Shown: positions 6,730 through 15,990 of the stretch, in pieces
How positions within the stretch are numbered: position 1 is the stretch's first letter
Layout: each line of letters starts with the position of its first letter
Source of the DNA: Pantoea cypripedii
GTDB taxonomy: Bacteria; Pseudomonadota; Gammaproteobacteria; Enterobacterales; Enterobacteriaceae
Assembly (NCBI RefSeq): GCF_002095535.1
Contig: NZ_MLJI01000001.1
Span: 292,689 to 356,688, forward strand
Length of the DNA stretch: 64,000 nt
Reading direction: 5' to 3'
Notes under the pieces: generated by a model
The model's input: only the letters and a program-made list of their open reading frames with translations
What the model was told of the DNA's origin: nothing
Databases searched by the model: none
Translations under genes and position numbers: made by a program

Positions 6730-9558
6730 TTATTTAGTTAACATTGGCTTAAGGAAGCGTGCCGTGTGCGATTTTTCACACTGCGCCACGGTCTCAGGTG
6801 TCCCTGCTACCAGTATTTCACCGCCACCGCTGCCGCCTTCCGGGCCAAGATCGACAATCCAGTCTGCGGTTTTAATCACGTCGAGGTTGTGCTCAATCAC
6901 CACGATGGTGTTGCCCTGGTCGCGCAACTGATGCAGCACTTCCAGCAGTTGCTGGATATCGGCGAAGTGCAGACCGGTGGTCGGCTCATCGAGGATATAC
7001 AGCGTTTGGCCAGTTCCGCGTTTCGACAGTTCGCGCGCCAGTTTAACGCGCTGTGCCTCACCACCGGACAGCGTCGTAGCAGACTGACCCAGGCGGATAT
7101 AGGACAGACCCACATCCATCAGCGTTTGCAGCTTACGCGCCAGTGCAGGCACGGCATCAAAGAAGTCACGCGCTTCTTCAATGGTCATCTCCAGCACTTC
7201 GTGAATGCTTTTGCCTTTGTACTTAATTTCCAGCGTTTCGCGGTTATAGCGTTTGCCTTTGCACTGATCGCAGGGGACATAGATATCCGGCAGGAAGTGC
7301 ATTTCCACTTTGATCACGCCATCGCCCTGGCAGGCTTCACAGCGTCCGCCGCGCACGTTAAAGCTGAAACGGCCTGGGTTATAACCACGGGAGCGCGCTT
7401 CCGGCACACCGGCAAACAGCTCACGTACCGGGGTGAAGATGCCGGTATAAGTGGCCGGGTTAGAACGCGGAGTACGGCCGATCGGGCTTTGATCGATATC
7501 GATCACTTTGTCGAAATGCTCAAGGCCAGCGATCTCGCGATACGGAGCCGGTTCGCCGCTGGTGGCCCCATTTAACTGACGCTGAGCAATCGGGAACAAC
7601 GTATCGTTGATAAGCGTAGATTTACCGGAACCGGAGACGCCGGTGATACAGGTAAACAAGCCAACCGGCACCGTCAGCGTCACATCTTTCAGGTTGTTGC
7701 CGCGTGCGCCGGTTAGCTTCAGCACTTTGGCTGGATCGCCTTTGACGCGCTCCTTCGGTATGGCGATTTCACGTTTGCCGCTCAGGTACTGGCCGGTGAG
7801 GGAGTCTTCATGCGCCATGATGGCATTGACATCGCCTTCCGCCACCACCTGGCCGCCGTGCACTCCGGCACCTGGGCCGATATCAATAATATGGTCGGCG
7901 GCACGGATCGCATCTTCATCGTGTTCGACCACAATCACCGTATTGCCGAGATCGCGCAGGTGAATCAGGGTGCTCAGCAGACGTTCGTTATCGCGCTGGT
8001 GCAGACCAATGGAGGGTTCATCCAGCACATACATCACGCCAACCAGCCCCGCACCGATCTGGCTTGCCAGACGGATACGCTGTGCTTCACCACCGGAAAG
8101 GGTCTCGGCGGAACGCGACATGGAAAGATAATTCAAGCCCACGTTGACCAGGAAGCTCAGGCGATCGCCAATCTCTTTCAGTACTTTTTCCGCGATTTTG
8201 GCGCGCTGGCCGCTCAGTTTGAGTTCGCGGAAGAAATCCATCGCGTGACCGATGCTCATATCCGAGATGGTCGGCAGATTGGTATTTTCCACAAAGACGT
8301 GACGTGCTTCGCGGCGCAGGCGGGTACCTTCGCAGCTGGCACAGGCACGGTTGCTGATAAATTTCGCCAGTTCCTCGCGGACGGCATTGGATTCCGTTTC
8401 TTTATAACGGCGTTCCATATTGTGCAGCACACCTTCAAACGGATGGCGACGTACCGAGGTATCACCTCGGTCGTTGATATATTTGAACTCGATGCTTTCT
8501 TTGCCGGAACCGTACAAAATCACCTGCTGCGCTTTGTCGCTCAGGCTGTTGAACGGGGCTTCGACATCGAAATCCAGATGCTCTGCGAGGGAACGCAGCA
8601 TCTGGAAATAGTAGAAATTACGGCGATCCCAGCCGCGAATCGCGCCGCCAGCCAGTGACAGTTCCGGGTTCTGTACCACGCGGTCAGGGTCAAAATATTG
8701 CTGCACGCCGAGACCGTCGCAGGTCGGGCAGGCTCCCGCCGGGTTGTTAAACGAGAACAGACGCGGCTCCAGCTCGCGCATGCTATAGCCGCACACCGGG
8801 CAGGCAAAGTTGGCAGAGAACAGCAGTTCTTCAACGCTGCTGTCGTCCATATCCGCGACAATTGCCGTACCACCGCTCAGCTCCAGCGCGGTTTCGAAGG
8901 ATTCGGCCAGACGGGTGGCAAGATCGTCACGTACGCGGAAGCGGTCAATCACCACTTCAATGGTGTGCTTCTTTTGTAGCTCCAGCTTCGGCGGATCGGA
9001 GAGATCGCAAACCTCACCATCGATACGGGCGCGGATATAACCCTGGGTCGCCAGGTTTTCCAGCGTTTTGGTGTGTTCGCCTTTGCGATCTTTCACCACC
9101 GGGGCCAGCAGCATCAGGCGACGGCCCTCTTCCTGTGACAGCACCTGATCCACCATCTGGCTGACGGTCTGCGCCGCCAGCGTGACATCATGATCCGGGC
9201 AACGCGGTTCACCGACGCGGGCAAACAGCAAACGCAGGTAATCATGGATTTCCGTAATGGTGCCGACCGTGGAGCGCGGGTTATGGGAAGTGGATTTTTG
9301 CTCAATGGAGATGGCGGGCGAGAGACCTTCAATATGGTCAACGTCCGGTTTCTCCATTAAAGAAAGAAACTGGCGCGCATAGGCAGAGAGTGACTCTACA
9401 TAGCGACGCTGACCTTCCGCGTACAGCGTATCAAACGCCAGAGAGGATTTACCGGAACCTGACAGGCCGGTAACCACAATGAGTTTGTCGCGAGGGATGA
9501 TCAGGTTGATGTTTTTCAAATTATGGGTGCGGGCACCACGAACTTCGATCTTATCCAT
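6730..9558 (-). CDS. uvrA: Excinuclease ABC subunit A, UvrA
   Basis: A 942-residue protein (E. coli 940), the damage-recognition ATPase of nucleotide excision repair, which loads UvrB on DNA lesions. It has two ABC ATPase halves. Walker A motifs are [12 protein letters not shown] (about residue 31) and [10 protein letters not shown] (about 640); signature motifs are [14 protein letters not shown] and [14 protein letters not shown]. Zinc-module cysteines are CPVCGYS with CPTCDGLG, and CEACQGDG with CDQCKGKRY. The start [14 protein letters not shown] matches E. coli. It is divergent from ssb with a shared LexA box, so it is an SOS gene. The coding sequence looks intact. Confidence 0.98.
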   Translation of the reverse strand: MDKIEVRGARTHNLKNINLIIPRDKLIVVTGLSGSGKSSLAFDTLYAEGQRRYVESLSAYARQFLSLMEKPDVDHIEGLSPAISIEQKSTSHNPRSTVGTITEIHDYLRLLFARVGEPRCPDHDVTLAAQTVSQMVDQVLSQEEGRRLMLLAPVVKDRKGEHTKTLENLATQGYIRARIDGEVCDLSDPPKLELQKKHTIEVVIDRFRVRDDLATRLAESFETALELSGGTAIVADMDDSSVEELLFSANFACPVCGYSMRELEPRLFSFNNPAGACPTCDGLGVQQYFDPDRVVQNPELSLAGGAIRGWDRRNFYYFQMLRSLAEHLDFDVEAPFNSLSDKAQQVILYGSGKESIEFKYINDRGDTSVRRHPFEGVLHNMERRYKETESNAVREELAKFISNRACASCEGTRLRREARHVFVENTNLPTISDMSIGHAMDFFRELKLSGQRAKIAEKVLKEIGDRLSFLVNVGLNYLSMSRSAETLSGGEAQRIRLASQIGAGLVGVMYVLDEPSIGLHQRDNERLLSTLIHLRDLGNTVIVVEHDEDAIRAADHIIDIGPGAGVHGGQVVAEGDVNAIMAHEDSLTGQYLSGKREIAIPKERVKGDPAKVLKLTGARGNNLKDVTLTVPVGLFTCITGVSGSGKSTLINDTLFPIAQRQLNGATSGEPAPYREIAGLEHFDKVIDIDQSPIGRTPRSNPATYTGIFTPVRELFAGVPEARSRGYNPGRFSFNVRGGRCEACQGDGVIKVEMHFLPDIYVPCDQCKGKRYNRETLEIKYKGKSIHEVLEMTIEEARDFFDAVPALARKLQTLMDVGLSYIRLGQSATTLSGGEAQRVKLARELSKRGTGQTLYILDEPTTGLHFADIQQLLEVLHQLRDQGNTIVVIEHNLDVIKTADWIVDLGPEGGSGGGEILVAGTPETVAQCEKSHTARFLKPMLTK

Positions 9559-9640
9559 TCACCTTTCCCGGATTAGAAGCACTCGCCGCGCCTTGCCGAC
9601 GGCGGCCAGAAGAAACGCGTATTATGGCACAAAAAATAGA

Positions 9641-9656
9641 CTGAATAAATATCCAG
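9641..9656. promoter_or_regulatory. LexA (SOS) box between uvrA and ssb
   Basis: CTGAATAAATATCCAG fits CTG-N10-CAG with an AT-rich centre; read towards uvrA it is CTGGATATTTATTCAG. It lies 83 bases upstream of uvrA and 117 upstream of ssb, as the shared SOS box does in E. coli. Confidence 0.85.
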
Positions 9657-9772
9657 TATTTTGTGTTTTTTTTGTCTATTATGGAAGCGCGCTCGAAAGT
9701 GGGAACAGCCGCCATGACGTGTTAGAATTGATCGTTTAGAATTGACGCATTAACTCATCGGGAGACAGCAAC

Positions 9773-10318
9773 ATGGCCAGTCGTGGCGTTAACAAAGTGA
9801 TTCTTGTCGGGAATCTGGGTCAGGATCCGGAAGTGCGTTATATGCCGAATGGTGGTGCAGTTGCCAACATTACACTGGCTACGTCAGAAAGCTGGCGCGA
9901 TAAGCAAACCGGTGAAAACAAAGAGATCACTGAATGGCACCGCGTTGTGCTGTTTGGCAAGCTGGCGGAAGTGGCCGGTGAATATCTGCGTAAAGGTTCG
10001 CAGGTCTATATCGAAGGTCAGCTGCGCACCCGTAAATGGCAGGACCAGGGTGGTCAGGATCGTTACACCACTGAAATCGTGGTCAACGTTGGCGGCACCA
10101 TGCAGATGCTGGGTGGGCGTCAGCAGGGCGCTAATGCCGGTGGTGCGCCGATGGGCGGCCAGGGTGGCGGCAACAATAACGGCTGGGGCCAGCCGCAGCA
10201 GCCGCAGCAGAGCGGCGGTAACCAGTTCAGCGGCGGCGCACAGCAGCGTCCGCAGCAGCAGAGCGCACCGGCGAACAATGAACCGCCGATGGACTTTGAT
10301 GACGACATTCCGTTCTGA
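9773..10318 (+). CDS. ssb: Single-stranded DNA-binding protein Ssb
   Basis: A 181-residue protein (E. coli 178). The OB-fold domain covers about residues 1-113 ([37 protein letters not shown]). A Gly/Gln/Asn-rich disordered linker follows, and the acidic tip MDFDDDIPF recruits RecQ, PriA, ExoI and other partners. It binds ssDNA as a tetramer during replication, recombination and repair. The start ATGGCCAGTCGTGGC has GGGAGA 9 bases upstream. Divergent from uvrA and probably partly SOS-controlled through the shared LexA box. A terminator follows. Confidence 0.98.
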   Translation: MASRGVNKVILVGNLGQDPEVRYMPNGGAVANITLATSESWRDKQTGENKEITEWHRVVLFGKLAEVAGEYLRKGSQVYIEGQLRTRKWQDQGGQDRYTTEIVVNVGGTMQMLGGRQQGANAGGAPMGGQGGGNNNGWGQPQQPQQSGGNQFSGGAQQRPQQQSAPANNEPPMDFDDDIPF

Positions 10319-10340
10319 TTCGGTTTGCTTCGCAGACGTT

Positions 10341-10369
10341 ATAAAACCCCGCTGGTCGGGGTTTTTTAT
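10341..10369 (+). terminator. Rho-independent terminator of ssb
   Basis: ACCCCG-CTGGT-CGGGGT hairpin followed by TTTTTTAT, beginning 22 bases after the ssb stop. Confidence 0.9.
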
Positions 10370-10441
10370 CGCCCAAATCCCAGATACGAAAAAGGCCGCC
10401 TTGCGGCGACCTGTCCCGGTACTTCCCTGTACGACCATCCG

Positions 10442-10651
10442 TTATTTATACAGTTCTGCGGTCATATGAACGCGGTTATTGCTATGTGCTTCAGTAATTT
10501 TGTACTGCGCGCCCTGCTGTGCAGCCTGAGCGGCGATTTTGGCTTCGGCACCATCCAGAGTTGAAGCGGAAGCGGTGATGCTTTGTGCGAAGCTGCCGAA
10601 AGAAACCAGTGACAGGGCCGCAACTGCAACGAAAGTTTTGATAGATTTCAT
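10442..10651 (-). CDS. Small secreted YhcN/BhsA-family protein (DUF1471), copy 1
   Basis: A 69-residue precursor. MKSIKTFVAVAALSLVSFGSFA is a Sec signal peptide ending at about residue 22 (SFA-Q). The mature part of about 47 residues, with STLDGAEAKIAAQAAQQGA and ITEAHSNNRVHMTAELYK, is the DUF1471 fold of BhsA, McbA and YhcN. These periplasmic or outer-membrane stress proteins affect acid, peroxide and biofilm responses. The start is the ATG of MKSIK because GAGG lies 8 bases upstream; an earlier in-frame ATG is too close to it. A close paralogue lies at 40879-41088. The gene is convergent with ssb, monocistronic, and has an AT-rich upstream region. Confidence 0.88.
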   Translation of the reverse strand: MKSIKTFVAVAALSLVSFGSFAQSITASASTLDGAEAKIAAQAAQQGAQYKITEAHSNNRVHMTAELYK

Positions 10652-10800
10652 GGTCATTTCCTCAGAGATAATTTTTAGTTGGTGGGGTGTTGTGCCCCGA
10701 TGTGAGAGAGAATAGACCTGTAGCCCGGTAAGTAAAAGCTGAGGGTTTTGCTGAAATAATTCAAAAAAATTGATAAAGATTGATGCGATAAATCGCGAGG

Positions 10801-11262
10801 CTATGAAATCAAGCGGCTATCAAAGACAAAGGGGAGCTCTTTCACACTCGCCAGATACGACGGAAAGGCTGGATGTTGCGGATTGAGGATCGCATTATTT
10901 TCCATAGGAATAATGCAGGACGGCAAAATAAGCGCTGCTCCTTCACCAGATTCTAACCAGCCGCTCCCCAAATCCATGGTCGCAATGGGTGCCGGGTCCT
11001 GCCGCCAGTTTTGCGGTAAATATTCATCAGGGAGCCTGGTCACCTCATCATCGGGGATTTCAATGCTGAATAAGCTGTAATTATCCAGCAGCGACTCTTT
11101 CGCGACATGTACCAGTATTTCCAGGGCGGCAAGCGCGATTGAACTGGCTACATACACCGTGGGATAGCCTTTGTGATTCCAGCGACCACCATATTGTTTT
11201 GCGCCGTAGCCATTCCACGCATCTGCGGCATACATGCTTTTGGTGAGTCGATAAAAGATCAC
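10801..11262 (-). CDS. RES-domain toxin of a type II toxin-antitoxin pair
   Basis: A 153-residue RES-domain protein (PF08808). The conserved core is GGRWNHKGYPTVYVASS (Arg27, Tyr37, Ser40/41) with LAALEILVHV (Glu48); Arg and Glu of this core are the catalytic residues of characterised RES toxins such as MbcT and Pseudomonas Res, which degrade NAD+. The translation starts with GTG at 11260-11262, whose last bases form the antitoxin's TGA stop (GTGA overlap), so expression is coupled to and follows the antitoxin. The strict overlap and the Xre partner make the assignment secure; NAD+ hydrolysis is from the family. Confidence 0.9.
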   Translation of the reverse strand: MIFYRLTKSMYAADAWNGYGAKQYGGRWNHKGYPTVYVASSIALAALEILVHVAKESLLDNYSLFSIEIPDDEVTRLPDEYLPQNWRQDPAPIATMDLGSGWLESGEGAALILPSCIIPMENNAILNPQHPAFPSYLASVKELPFVFDSRLIS

Positions 11263-11702
11263 GCGAAGACACCATGTTCCAGCCTGCCAATCAAATCCAG
11301 CACATCCAGCGCACCGGTCTCGCTAATCAACAGGGAAATTGGCGCAATATTACCTAAACCTTTTACTGGTCGACTTAACCAATCAGTTGCATCTTGTTTG
11401 TTGCCGTCAAACAGTTTCACTGTGGCATCCATCACACGCACGAAGCGGGCAACCCGTTCGCTTTCGTCTGGTGAAAGGCTTTTGCCAGCACTTTTACGAC
11501 GCGCGATATTGCGTTCATTGAGGCCGGTGATTTGCAGAATCTCTGAGCGAGACATGGAAGCCCAGTAACGGATATTGTCGATCACTTCGACAGGTAAACC
11601 AGATTCAAGCATACGGGTTAACTCAAGCCCTCGGGGAGGTAAGCCTGCGACGCGCCAGAGCGCATTGTCATGGGGCTGCCCGTTCGGAATATAGGTTTTC
11701 AT
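11259..11702 (-). CDS. Xre/MbcA/ParS-type antitoxin of the RES toxin (DUF2384)
   Basis: A 147-residue antitoxin. The central helix-turn-helix region (about 45-75, SRSEILQITGLNERNIARRK) is followed by the DUF2384 domain (ESERVARFVRVMDATVKLFDG, DATDWLSRPVKGLGNIAP). The C-terminal LISETGALDVLDLIGRLEHGVFA includes the segment that plugs the toxin's NAD+ pocket in solved Res-Xre complexes. The start is MKTYIPNG because GAGGAG lies just upstream; an earlier in-frame ATG at 11744 lacks a site and lies inside the operator. It is first in the operon and should autoregulate through the two palindromes upstream. Confidence 0.88.
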   Translation of the reverse strand: MKTYIPNGQPHDNALWRVAGLPPRGLELTRMLESGLPVEVIDNIRYWASMSRSEILQITGLNERNIARRKSAGKSLSPDESERVARFVRVMDATVKLFDGNKQDATDWLSRPVKGLGNIAPISLLISETGALDVLDLIGRLEHGVFA

Positions 11703-11715
11703 ATGACTTCTCCTC

Positions 11716-11749
11716 TGACATTTGTCATGTATCATTATTGACAATTGTC
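11716..11749. promoter_or_regulatory. Two palindromic operators of the RES/Xre operon
   Basis: TGACATTTGTCA (11716-11727, TGACA/TGTCA) and GACAATTGTC (11740-11749) are perfect palindromes sharing the half-site GACA(A/T)T, centred 23 bp (about two turns) apart. In the operon direction a TTGCAA/ATAATG-type promoter with a 17-base spacer runs through the distal palindrome, so the antitoxin or the TA complex could repress it. The palindromes are seen; their binding protein is inferred. Confidence 0.65.
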
Positions 11750-11900
11750 CGATTTTTGCAATGGCTTTGCCCAGGTCAGGGTTTGATAATCATTTAACCT
11801 TTTGCCACATTTCCTCTGAAGTGGCACAAAAAGCCGTTCATGCGCCATGCCGCTCCGCCATCCTGTCTGACCAATTATCCCGGCTGAATAAGGAGCGTGA

Positions 11901-13034
11901 GTGAACCTCAACCGCCGTACATTTTTATTAGCCCTCAGTGCGCTGGGTGTGGTGCGCAATGTTCAGGCGTTCACTGCGGAAGATCCTTTGCCACTGGATG
12001 TCGCGTTAGTTTCACCGTGGATGGCGAATCAGGTGGCGCTGACGCGTAATAACCTGTTGTTTCTTGGCTTGCCGCGCTATGCCAAAGATAAGCCGACACC
12101 GTCACTGGCGCGACGTGAGTCCGATGGCACCCTGCGACCCTTTCCGGGCAATAGCTGGAATGAATGGCAACCCGGCAAAGATGGACGCAATGCGTTTGTT
12201 TACCTGAACTCCGTGCATATTTTTGCCGATGATACAGTGTGGTGTGTCGATCAGGGTTCACTCAGCGCGGGGGTATTCTCGCCAGAAGATGCGATACCGC
12301 AACCAGGGGCGCAGAAACTGGTACAGCTGGATGCCCACAGTGGCGCAATCCTGCAAATCCTGCGTTTTGACGATCAGATCCTGCCGCCAGGCGCGCAAAT
12401 GAATGACCTGCGATTCCACGGCAACACGCTGTATATCAGCGATTCCGGCCTGGGTGGCATCATCGTGCATGACATGGTCAGTGGCAAAACGCAGCGCCGC
12501 CTGTCAGGTATGCGGGTGGTGAAAGCGTCCGATAAAGCCCCGCCCGCGATATTAGCCGGGGTCAAAGGGGGGAAGACCTTCCATCCGCCCAATAGCGATA
12601 TGATCGAAATTACCGCCGATGGTCAATGGCTGTATTGGGCTGCACCGACCGGTCCGCTATATCGGGTCGAGACCCGCTGGCTGCAACAAACTGATCTGAG
12701 CGATGAGCAACTCATCAGCCATGTTGAGCAGGTATACGACAATAACTTCTCCGGTGGCTGTTGCATGGATTCGGCGGGAAATGTCTATTTTTCCGAAACC
12801 GTGACCCACAATATTCGGGTCCTTGCTCCTTCCGGTGAAACACGGGTGCTGACCAGCGATAAGCGGCTACTGCGGCCAGACGGTACTTTTATCAGTCATG
12901 ACCGGCAGTTCTACATCCCGGTTAAACAACCGCTGGCAGCGCAACCGGGCGCAGCTGCGTGCTTCGCCATTTATAAGTTGTCGCTGCCAGATGAGTTTCA
13001 GGGTATCAGCCTCGGTGGTGCGGTTACCGGTTAA
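11901..13034 (+). CDS. Exported MRJP / L-dopachrome tautomerase-related beta-propeller protein
   Basis: A 377-residue protein starting at GTG with AGGAG upstream. The N-terminus MNLNRRTFLLALSALGVV has a twin-arginine (RRTFL) motif and a short hydrophobic stretch ending around VQAF, so Tat export to the periplasm is likely. The rest resembles the major royal jelly protein/yellow family (PF03022): WCVDQGSLSAG, MNDLRFHGNTLYISDSGLGG, WLYWAAPTGPLYRV and GGCCMDSAGNVYFSETVTHNI are propeller-blade motifs. Bacterial members are often annotated as dopachrome-tautomerase-related or SMP-30-like, but no substrate is known. Its end overlaps the convergent hydrolase gene by 11 bases. It is absent from E. 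coli at this place. Confidence 0.75.
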   Translation: MNLNRRTFLLALSALGVVRNVQAFTAEDPLPLDVALVSPWMANQVALTRNNLLFLGLPRYAKDKPTPSLARRESDGTLRPFPGNSWNEWQPGKDGRNAFVYLNSVHIFADDTVWCVDQGSLSAGVFSPEDAIPQPGAQKLVQLDAHSGAILQILRFDDQILPPGAQMNDLRFHGNTLYISDSGLGGIIVHDMVSGKTQRRLSGMRVVKASDKAPPAILAGVKGGKTFHPPNSDMIEITADGQWLYWAAPTGPLYRVETRWLQQTDLSDEQLISHVEQVYDNNFSGGCCMDSAGNVYFSETVTHNIRVLAPSGETRVLTSDKRLLRPDGTFISHDRQFYIPVKQPLAAQPGAAACFAIYKLSLPDEFQGISLGGAVTG

Positions 13035-13563
13035 CGGCTGCCACCTGCCAGCTGGCAAGCAGTTCGGCTGTCGGGCGAACCTGCACGGGATTGCCCGGCA
13101 GAATCAGATCTGCCCAGACTTCGTTGTGCTGGTTGATGAGCTGCTCGGCAGAAACAAAGGTACGATCTGCAGTGGTGTGTGCGTCGGCGGCAACGGTGAT
13201 GCGATAGCCGAGGCTGGCACCGACTTTGAGTGTGGTATCAACACAATAATCGGTCGCACAGCCACAGATCACGAAAGAAGTCATGCCGTGCTGTTCCAGC
13301 GTTGCCGCCAGGTCGGTTTGCCAGAAGCCGTCACAGGCGGTTTTATTGACGTAGAGAGCGTTAGCCGGTTGCTGCAGCTCCGGTACGATGCCCCAGCTTG
13401 CGCTGTTGGCCTCCAGTCCGGGGCCGACGTGCTGAATAAAAATCACCTGGTCGGCAGCGGCGATTAGCTGATTAATACGTGCGCAGCGTCCGGCACGATC
13501 AAAACGCGGCGTTGCCAGCACGCCGTTCTGCATGTCCACCACCATCACCACATTGTTGCTCAT
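13024..13563 (-). CDS. Isochorismatase-family cysteine hydrolase
   Basis: A 179-residue isochorismatase-like hydrolase. The catalytic triad is visible as Asp10 (VVDMQNG), Lys74 (VNKTACDGF) and Cys107 (GCATDYCVDTT), with the cis-peptide segment VICGCATDYC. The family includes nicotinamidases, carbamoylsarcosine hydrolases and ureidoacrylate-type amidases; the substrate cannot be read from the sequence. The ATG of MSNNVVMVVD has GGAGACAACG upstream; longer in-frame extensions lack a site. The AraC-type gene is divergent, 128 bases away, and may regulate it. Its 3' end overlaps the propeller gene tail to tail. Confidence 0.85.
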   Translation of the reverse strand: MSNNVVMVVDMQNGVLATPRFDRAGRCARINQLIAAADQVIFIQHVGPGLEANSASWGIVPELQQPANALYVNKTACDGFWQTDLAATLEQHGMTSFVICGCATDYCVDTTLKVGASLGYRITVAADAHTTADRTFVSAEQLINQHNEVWADLILPGNPVQVRPTAELLASWQVAAVNR

Positions 13564-13691
13564 CGTTGTCTCCTTTATATGCCTGCATGCCAGTGTGGCG
13601 TTGAAACTCATCACAGGCAAAGCAAATCTGTTTTGCATTTCACCTGCCTGGCGGGGCATGCTGGTTATCTGATTAACGATGGAGGTGTGCT

Positions 13692-14522
13692 ATGTCTGTG
13701 GTCCCTGCAATTTTTCCCTGTGAGCGCGATCGGGCGCAGTTCCAGCAATTTGCTGAACTGCCGGGTATTGAGCTGTATCAGGCGCACATCTCCCGCTATG
13801 CCTTTGAACCGCATACCCACGAAGCCTTTGGCATCGGCACCATTGAGTCTGGTGCGCAGCGCTTCCGTTATCGTGGTACTCACTACACCGCGCCGCAGCA
13901 TTCTCTGGTGATGATGAATCCTGATGAGTTGCATACCGGCGAGTCAGCCTGTGAGGAGGGCTGGCGCTACCGGATGATCTACATTCAGCCGGATGAAATG
14001 GAGAAACTCACCGGTGACCGTAGTTGGTGGTTTAGCGACGCGTTGCGCACCGATGCACGCCTGGCGCAGCCGTTTTCTCTGCGGCTGGCGGCCTTATGCC
14101 AGGCCGGAACGGCTCTGGAGCGTGAAGGTTTGCTGATCGAGTTACTGGAGTTGTTGCGTCCACTGGCACGGCGTGGACAATCCCGCCCGGCGGAAGGGGG
14201 GCACCGTTTCGATCAGGTGAAAACCTATCTGCGGGAAAACCTTGCTGAACCGGTCAGGCTGGATGAACTGGCTGCGTTGGCGGGGCTCTCACCGTGGCAT
14301 TTTCTGCGCAGTTTCCGCCAGCAGTTCCATGTGACGCCACATCAGATGCTGATGGCATTTCGTCTTTATGACGCCAAATTGCGTCTGGCTCAGGGGGAGA
14401 GTGCGGCGGCGGTGGCAGCAGCTGTTGGCTTAACCGATCAGGCCCACCTGACGCGAGCCTTCGCCCATCGTTACGGCATTACCCCTGGCCGCTACCAGAA
14501 ACAGGTCTTCCCAGCGCGCTAA
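13692..14522 (+). CDS. AraC-family regulator with N-terminal cupin domain
   Basis: A 276-residue AraC-type activator. The N-terminal AraC_binding cupin (residues about 20-100, YAFEPHTHEAFGIGTIESG and HSLVMMNPDELHTGE) senses a small ligand. Two helix-turn-helix motifs lie at the C-terminus (VRLDELAALAGLSPWHFLRSF and AAAVGLTDQAHLTRAFAHRYG, then PGRYQ). The EamA exporter gene begins 72 bases downstream in the same direction, a common pairing in which the regulator controls efflux or uptake. It is also divergent from the cysteine hydrolase gene. Start ATG with GGAGG at 13680. Ligand unknown. Confidence 0.85.
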   Translation: MSVVPAIFPCERDRAQFQQFAELPGIELYQAHISRYAFEPHTHEAFGIGTIESGAQRFRYRGTHYTAPQHSLVMMNPDELHTGESACEEGWRYRMIYIQPDEMEKLTGDRSWWFSDALRTDARLAQPFSLRLAALCQAGTALEREGLLIELLELLRPLARRGQSRPAEGGHRFDQVKTYLRENLAEPVRLDELAALAGLSPWHFLRSFRQQFHVTPHQMLMAFRLYDAKLRLAQGESAAAVAAAVGLTDQAHLTRAFAHRYGITPGRYQKQVFPAR

Positions 14523-14594
14523 CAGCAATCTGCTACAAGCCTTTGCTGCGCTGTTCCGTCACACTGTGGCGGAATTGCGATAAAGGAAGAGATT

Positions 14595-15554
14595 ATGTTA
14601 GCTGGAATATTGTTCGCGCTGGCGGCGGGATTGATGTGGGGGCTGATCTTTGTCGGTCCGCTGCTGGTGCCGGATTACCCTGGAACGTTACAGTCCGCAG
14701 GGCGTTATGTCGCCTTTGGACTGATTGCGTTACCCCTCGCCTGGCTGGATCGGCGGCGTCTGCGTCAACTGGCGCGCAAAGACTGGGTGGAAGCGCTGAA
14801 ACTGTCGCTGGTGGGTAATCTGATGTATTACGCCTTCCTTGCCAGTGCCATTCAGCGTACTGGAGCACCGGTCTCCACCATGATTATTGGCACCTTACCG
14901 GTGGTGATGTCGGTAACCGCTAACCTCTGCTATGGGCATCTGGAAGGGCGCTTGCCATGGCGGCGCTTAACGCCCGCCTTGCTGATTATTTCTGTGGGGC
15001 TGGTATGCGTCAACGCCGCCGAGTTACAGGCACAGGGGGCGGCGCTGGACTGGCCACGTTATCTTACCGGTCTGCTGCTGGCCGTGCTGGCGGTGGGCTG
15101 CTGGACCTGGTATCCGTTACGTAATGCGCGCTGGCTGCGCAGCCATCCTCAGCACAAACCCGGTAGCTGGGCGACGGCGCAGGGGCTGGTCACGTTACCC
15201 CTGGCGCTGGTGTTTTATCTGCTGGTGTGTGGGCAAATTCACTGGCAGCAGCCGGGCTTTGGGCTGCCGTTTGGCCCGCAACCCGAGGTGTTCCTGCTCC
15301 TGATGCTGGCGATTGGCCTGTTCTGTTCATGGCTTGGGACGCTGTGCTGGAACGCGGCCAGTCAGCGGCTGCCTACGGTCATCATGGGGCCATTGATTGT
15401 GTTTGAAACCTTGTCCGGGCTGTTCTGGACTTTCCTGTGGCGACAAAGCTGGCCACCCGTGTTAACTGCGGTGGGGATCTGCTGTCTGATCATCGGGGTT
15501 ATCGCGGCAATGCGCATCAAACCGCAGCCGGTGGTGACATCGCTGGAAATTTAA
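14595..15554 (+). CDS. EamA/DMT-family inner-membrane transporter
   Basis: A 319-residue protein with about ten membrane helices in two five-helix EamA repeats, such as GILFALAAGLMWGLIFVGPLLV and, in the second half, YLTGLLLAVLAVGCWTWYPLR. DMT-family members export amino acids, nucleobases or drugs; this substrate is not known. It follows the AraC-type regulator by 72 bases and is probably in its operon. Start ATG with AAGGAAGAG upstream. A hairpin (15563-15592) follows the stop. Confidence 0.82.
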   Translation: MLAGILFALAAGLMWGLIFVGPLLVPDYPGTLQSAGRYVAFGLIALPLAWLDRRRLRQLARKDWVEALKLSLVGNLMYYAFLASAIQRTGAPVSTMIIGTLPVVMSVTANLCYGHLEGRLPWRRLTPALLIISVGLVCVNAAELQAQGAALDWPRYLTGLLLAVLAVGCWTWYPLRNARWLRSHPQHKPGSWATAQGLVTLPLALVFYLLVCGQIHWQQPGFGLPFGPQPEVFLLLMLAIGLFCSWLGTLCWNAASQRLPTVIMGPLIVFETLSGLFWTFLWRQSWPPVLTAVGICCLIIGVIAAMRIKPQPVVTSLEI

Positions 15555-15562
15555 GCCTATGA

Positions 15563-15592
15563 GGATGCCAGCTCCGCTGCTGGCTGGCATCC
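15563..15592 (+). terminator. Hairpin after the EamA gene, probable weak terminator
   Basis: Arms GGATGCCAGC and GCTGGCATCC (10-bp perfect stem, 10-base loop) begin 9 bases after the stop. The nearest T-run (TTTTT at 15606-15610) is 13 bases beyond, so it is not a canonical intrinsic terminator. Confidence 0.4.
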
Positions 15593-15990
15593 TGAAATAC
15601 CAGCATTTTTAAGAATAAGACCAGCCCGAAATCCTCTCCTTTTGCCATTTCTGCGCTAAAAAAACCGCGTCTTATAACTTTCCCCTGGTCCTGAGTGGCC
15701 ATTTCTACATTTAAATGGCATATCCGCACCCTGATATCAGGTTGAAATTTGTCCTGATGCTGGCTGTATTGACCCGGTAAAAGGGATGATAAGCGTGAGG
15801 GCGGAGTCGCTGTGGGGGCAAAATATGGATAAAACCCGCCGTCATCAGGGGCTTTTTAACGCCTTTTGGCACTGATATTGCGCTGCCGGAACCGTCTTTT
15901 CCTTAAGGCGTTGCAGATTCGTTGAGATTCTTTCGCCATCGCTACACGGGAAACTGTTTAAGTTTAACGATGAATAGTGAGGGGATATTA
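15593..15990. other. Non-coding stretch, no gene recognised
   Basis: About 400 bases with no ORF of convincing length or ribosome-binding site on either strand. I see no repeat, RNA gene or clear promoter apart from the hairpin at its left edge. Confidence 0.5.

Noticed and set aside
6766..7575. Long open frame on the plus strand inside uvrA
   Set aside because: It is the reverse-strand shadow of uvrA. The protein is low in recognisable motifs and uvrA is clearly the coding strand.
10785..10803. REP-like match GCGATAAATCGCGAGGCTA next to the RES toxin
   Set aside because: It matches only part of the family, lacks the GTAG/CTAC head, and overlaps the toxin's stop region, so it is not listed as a REP.
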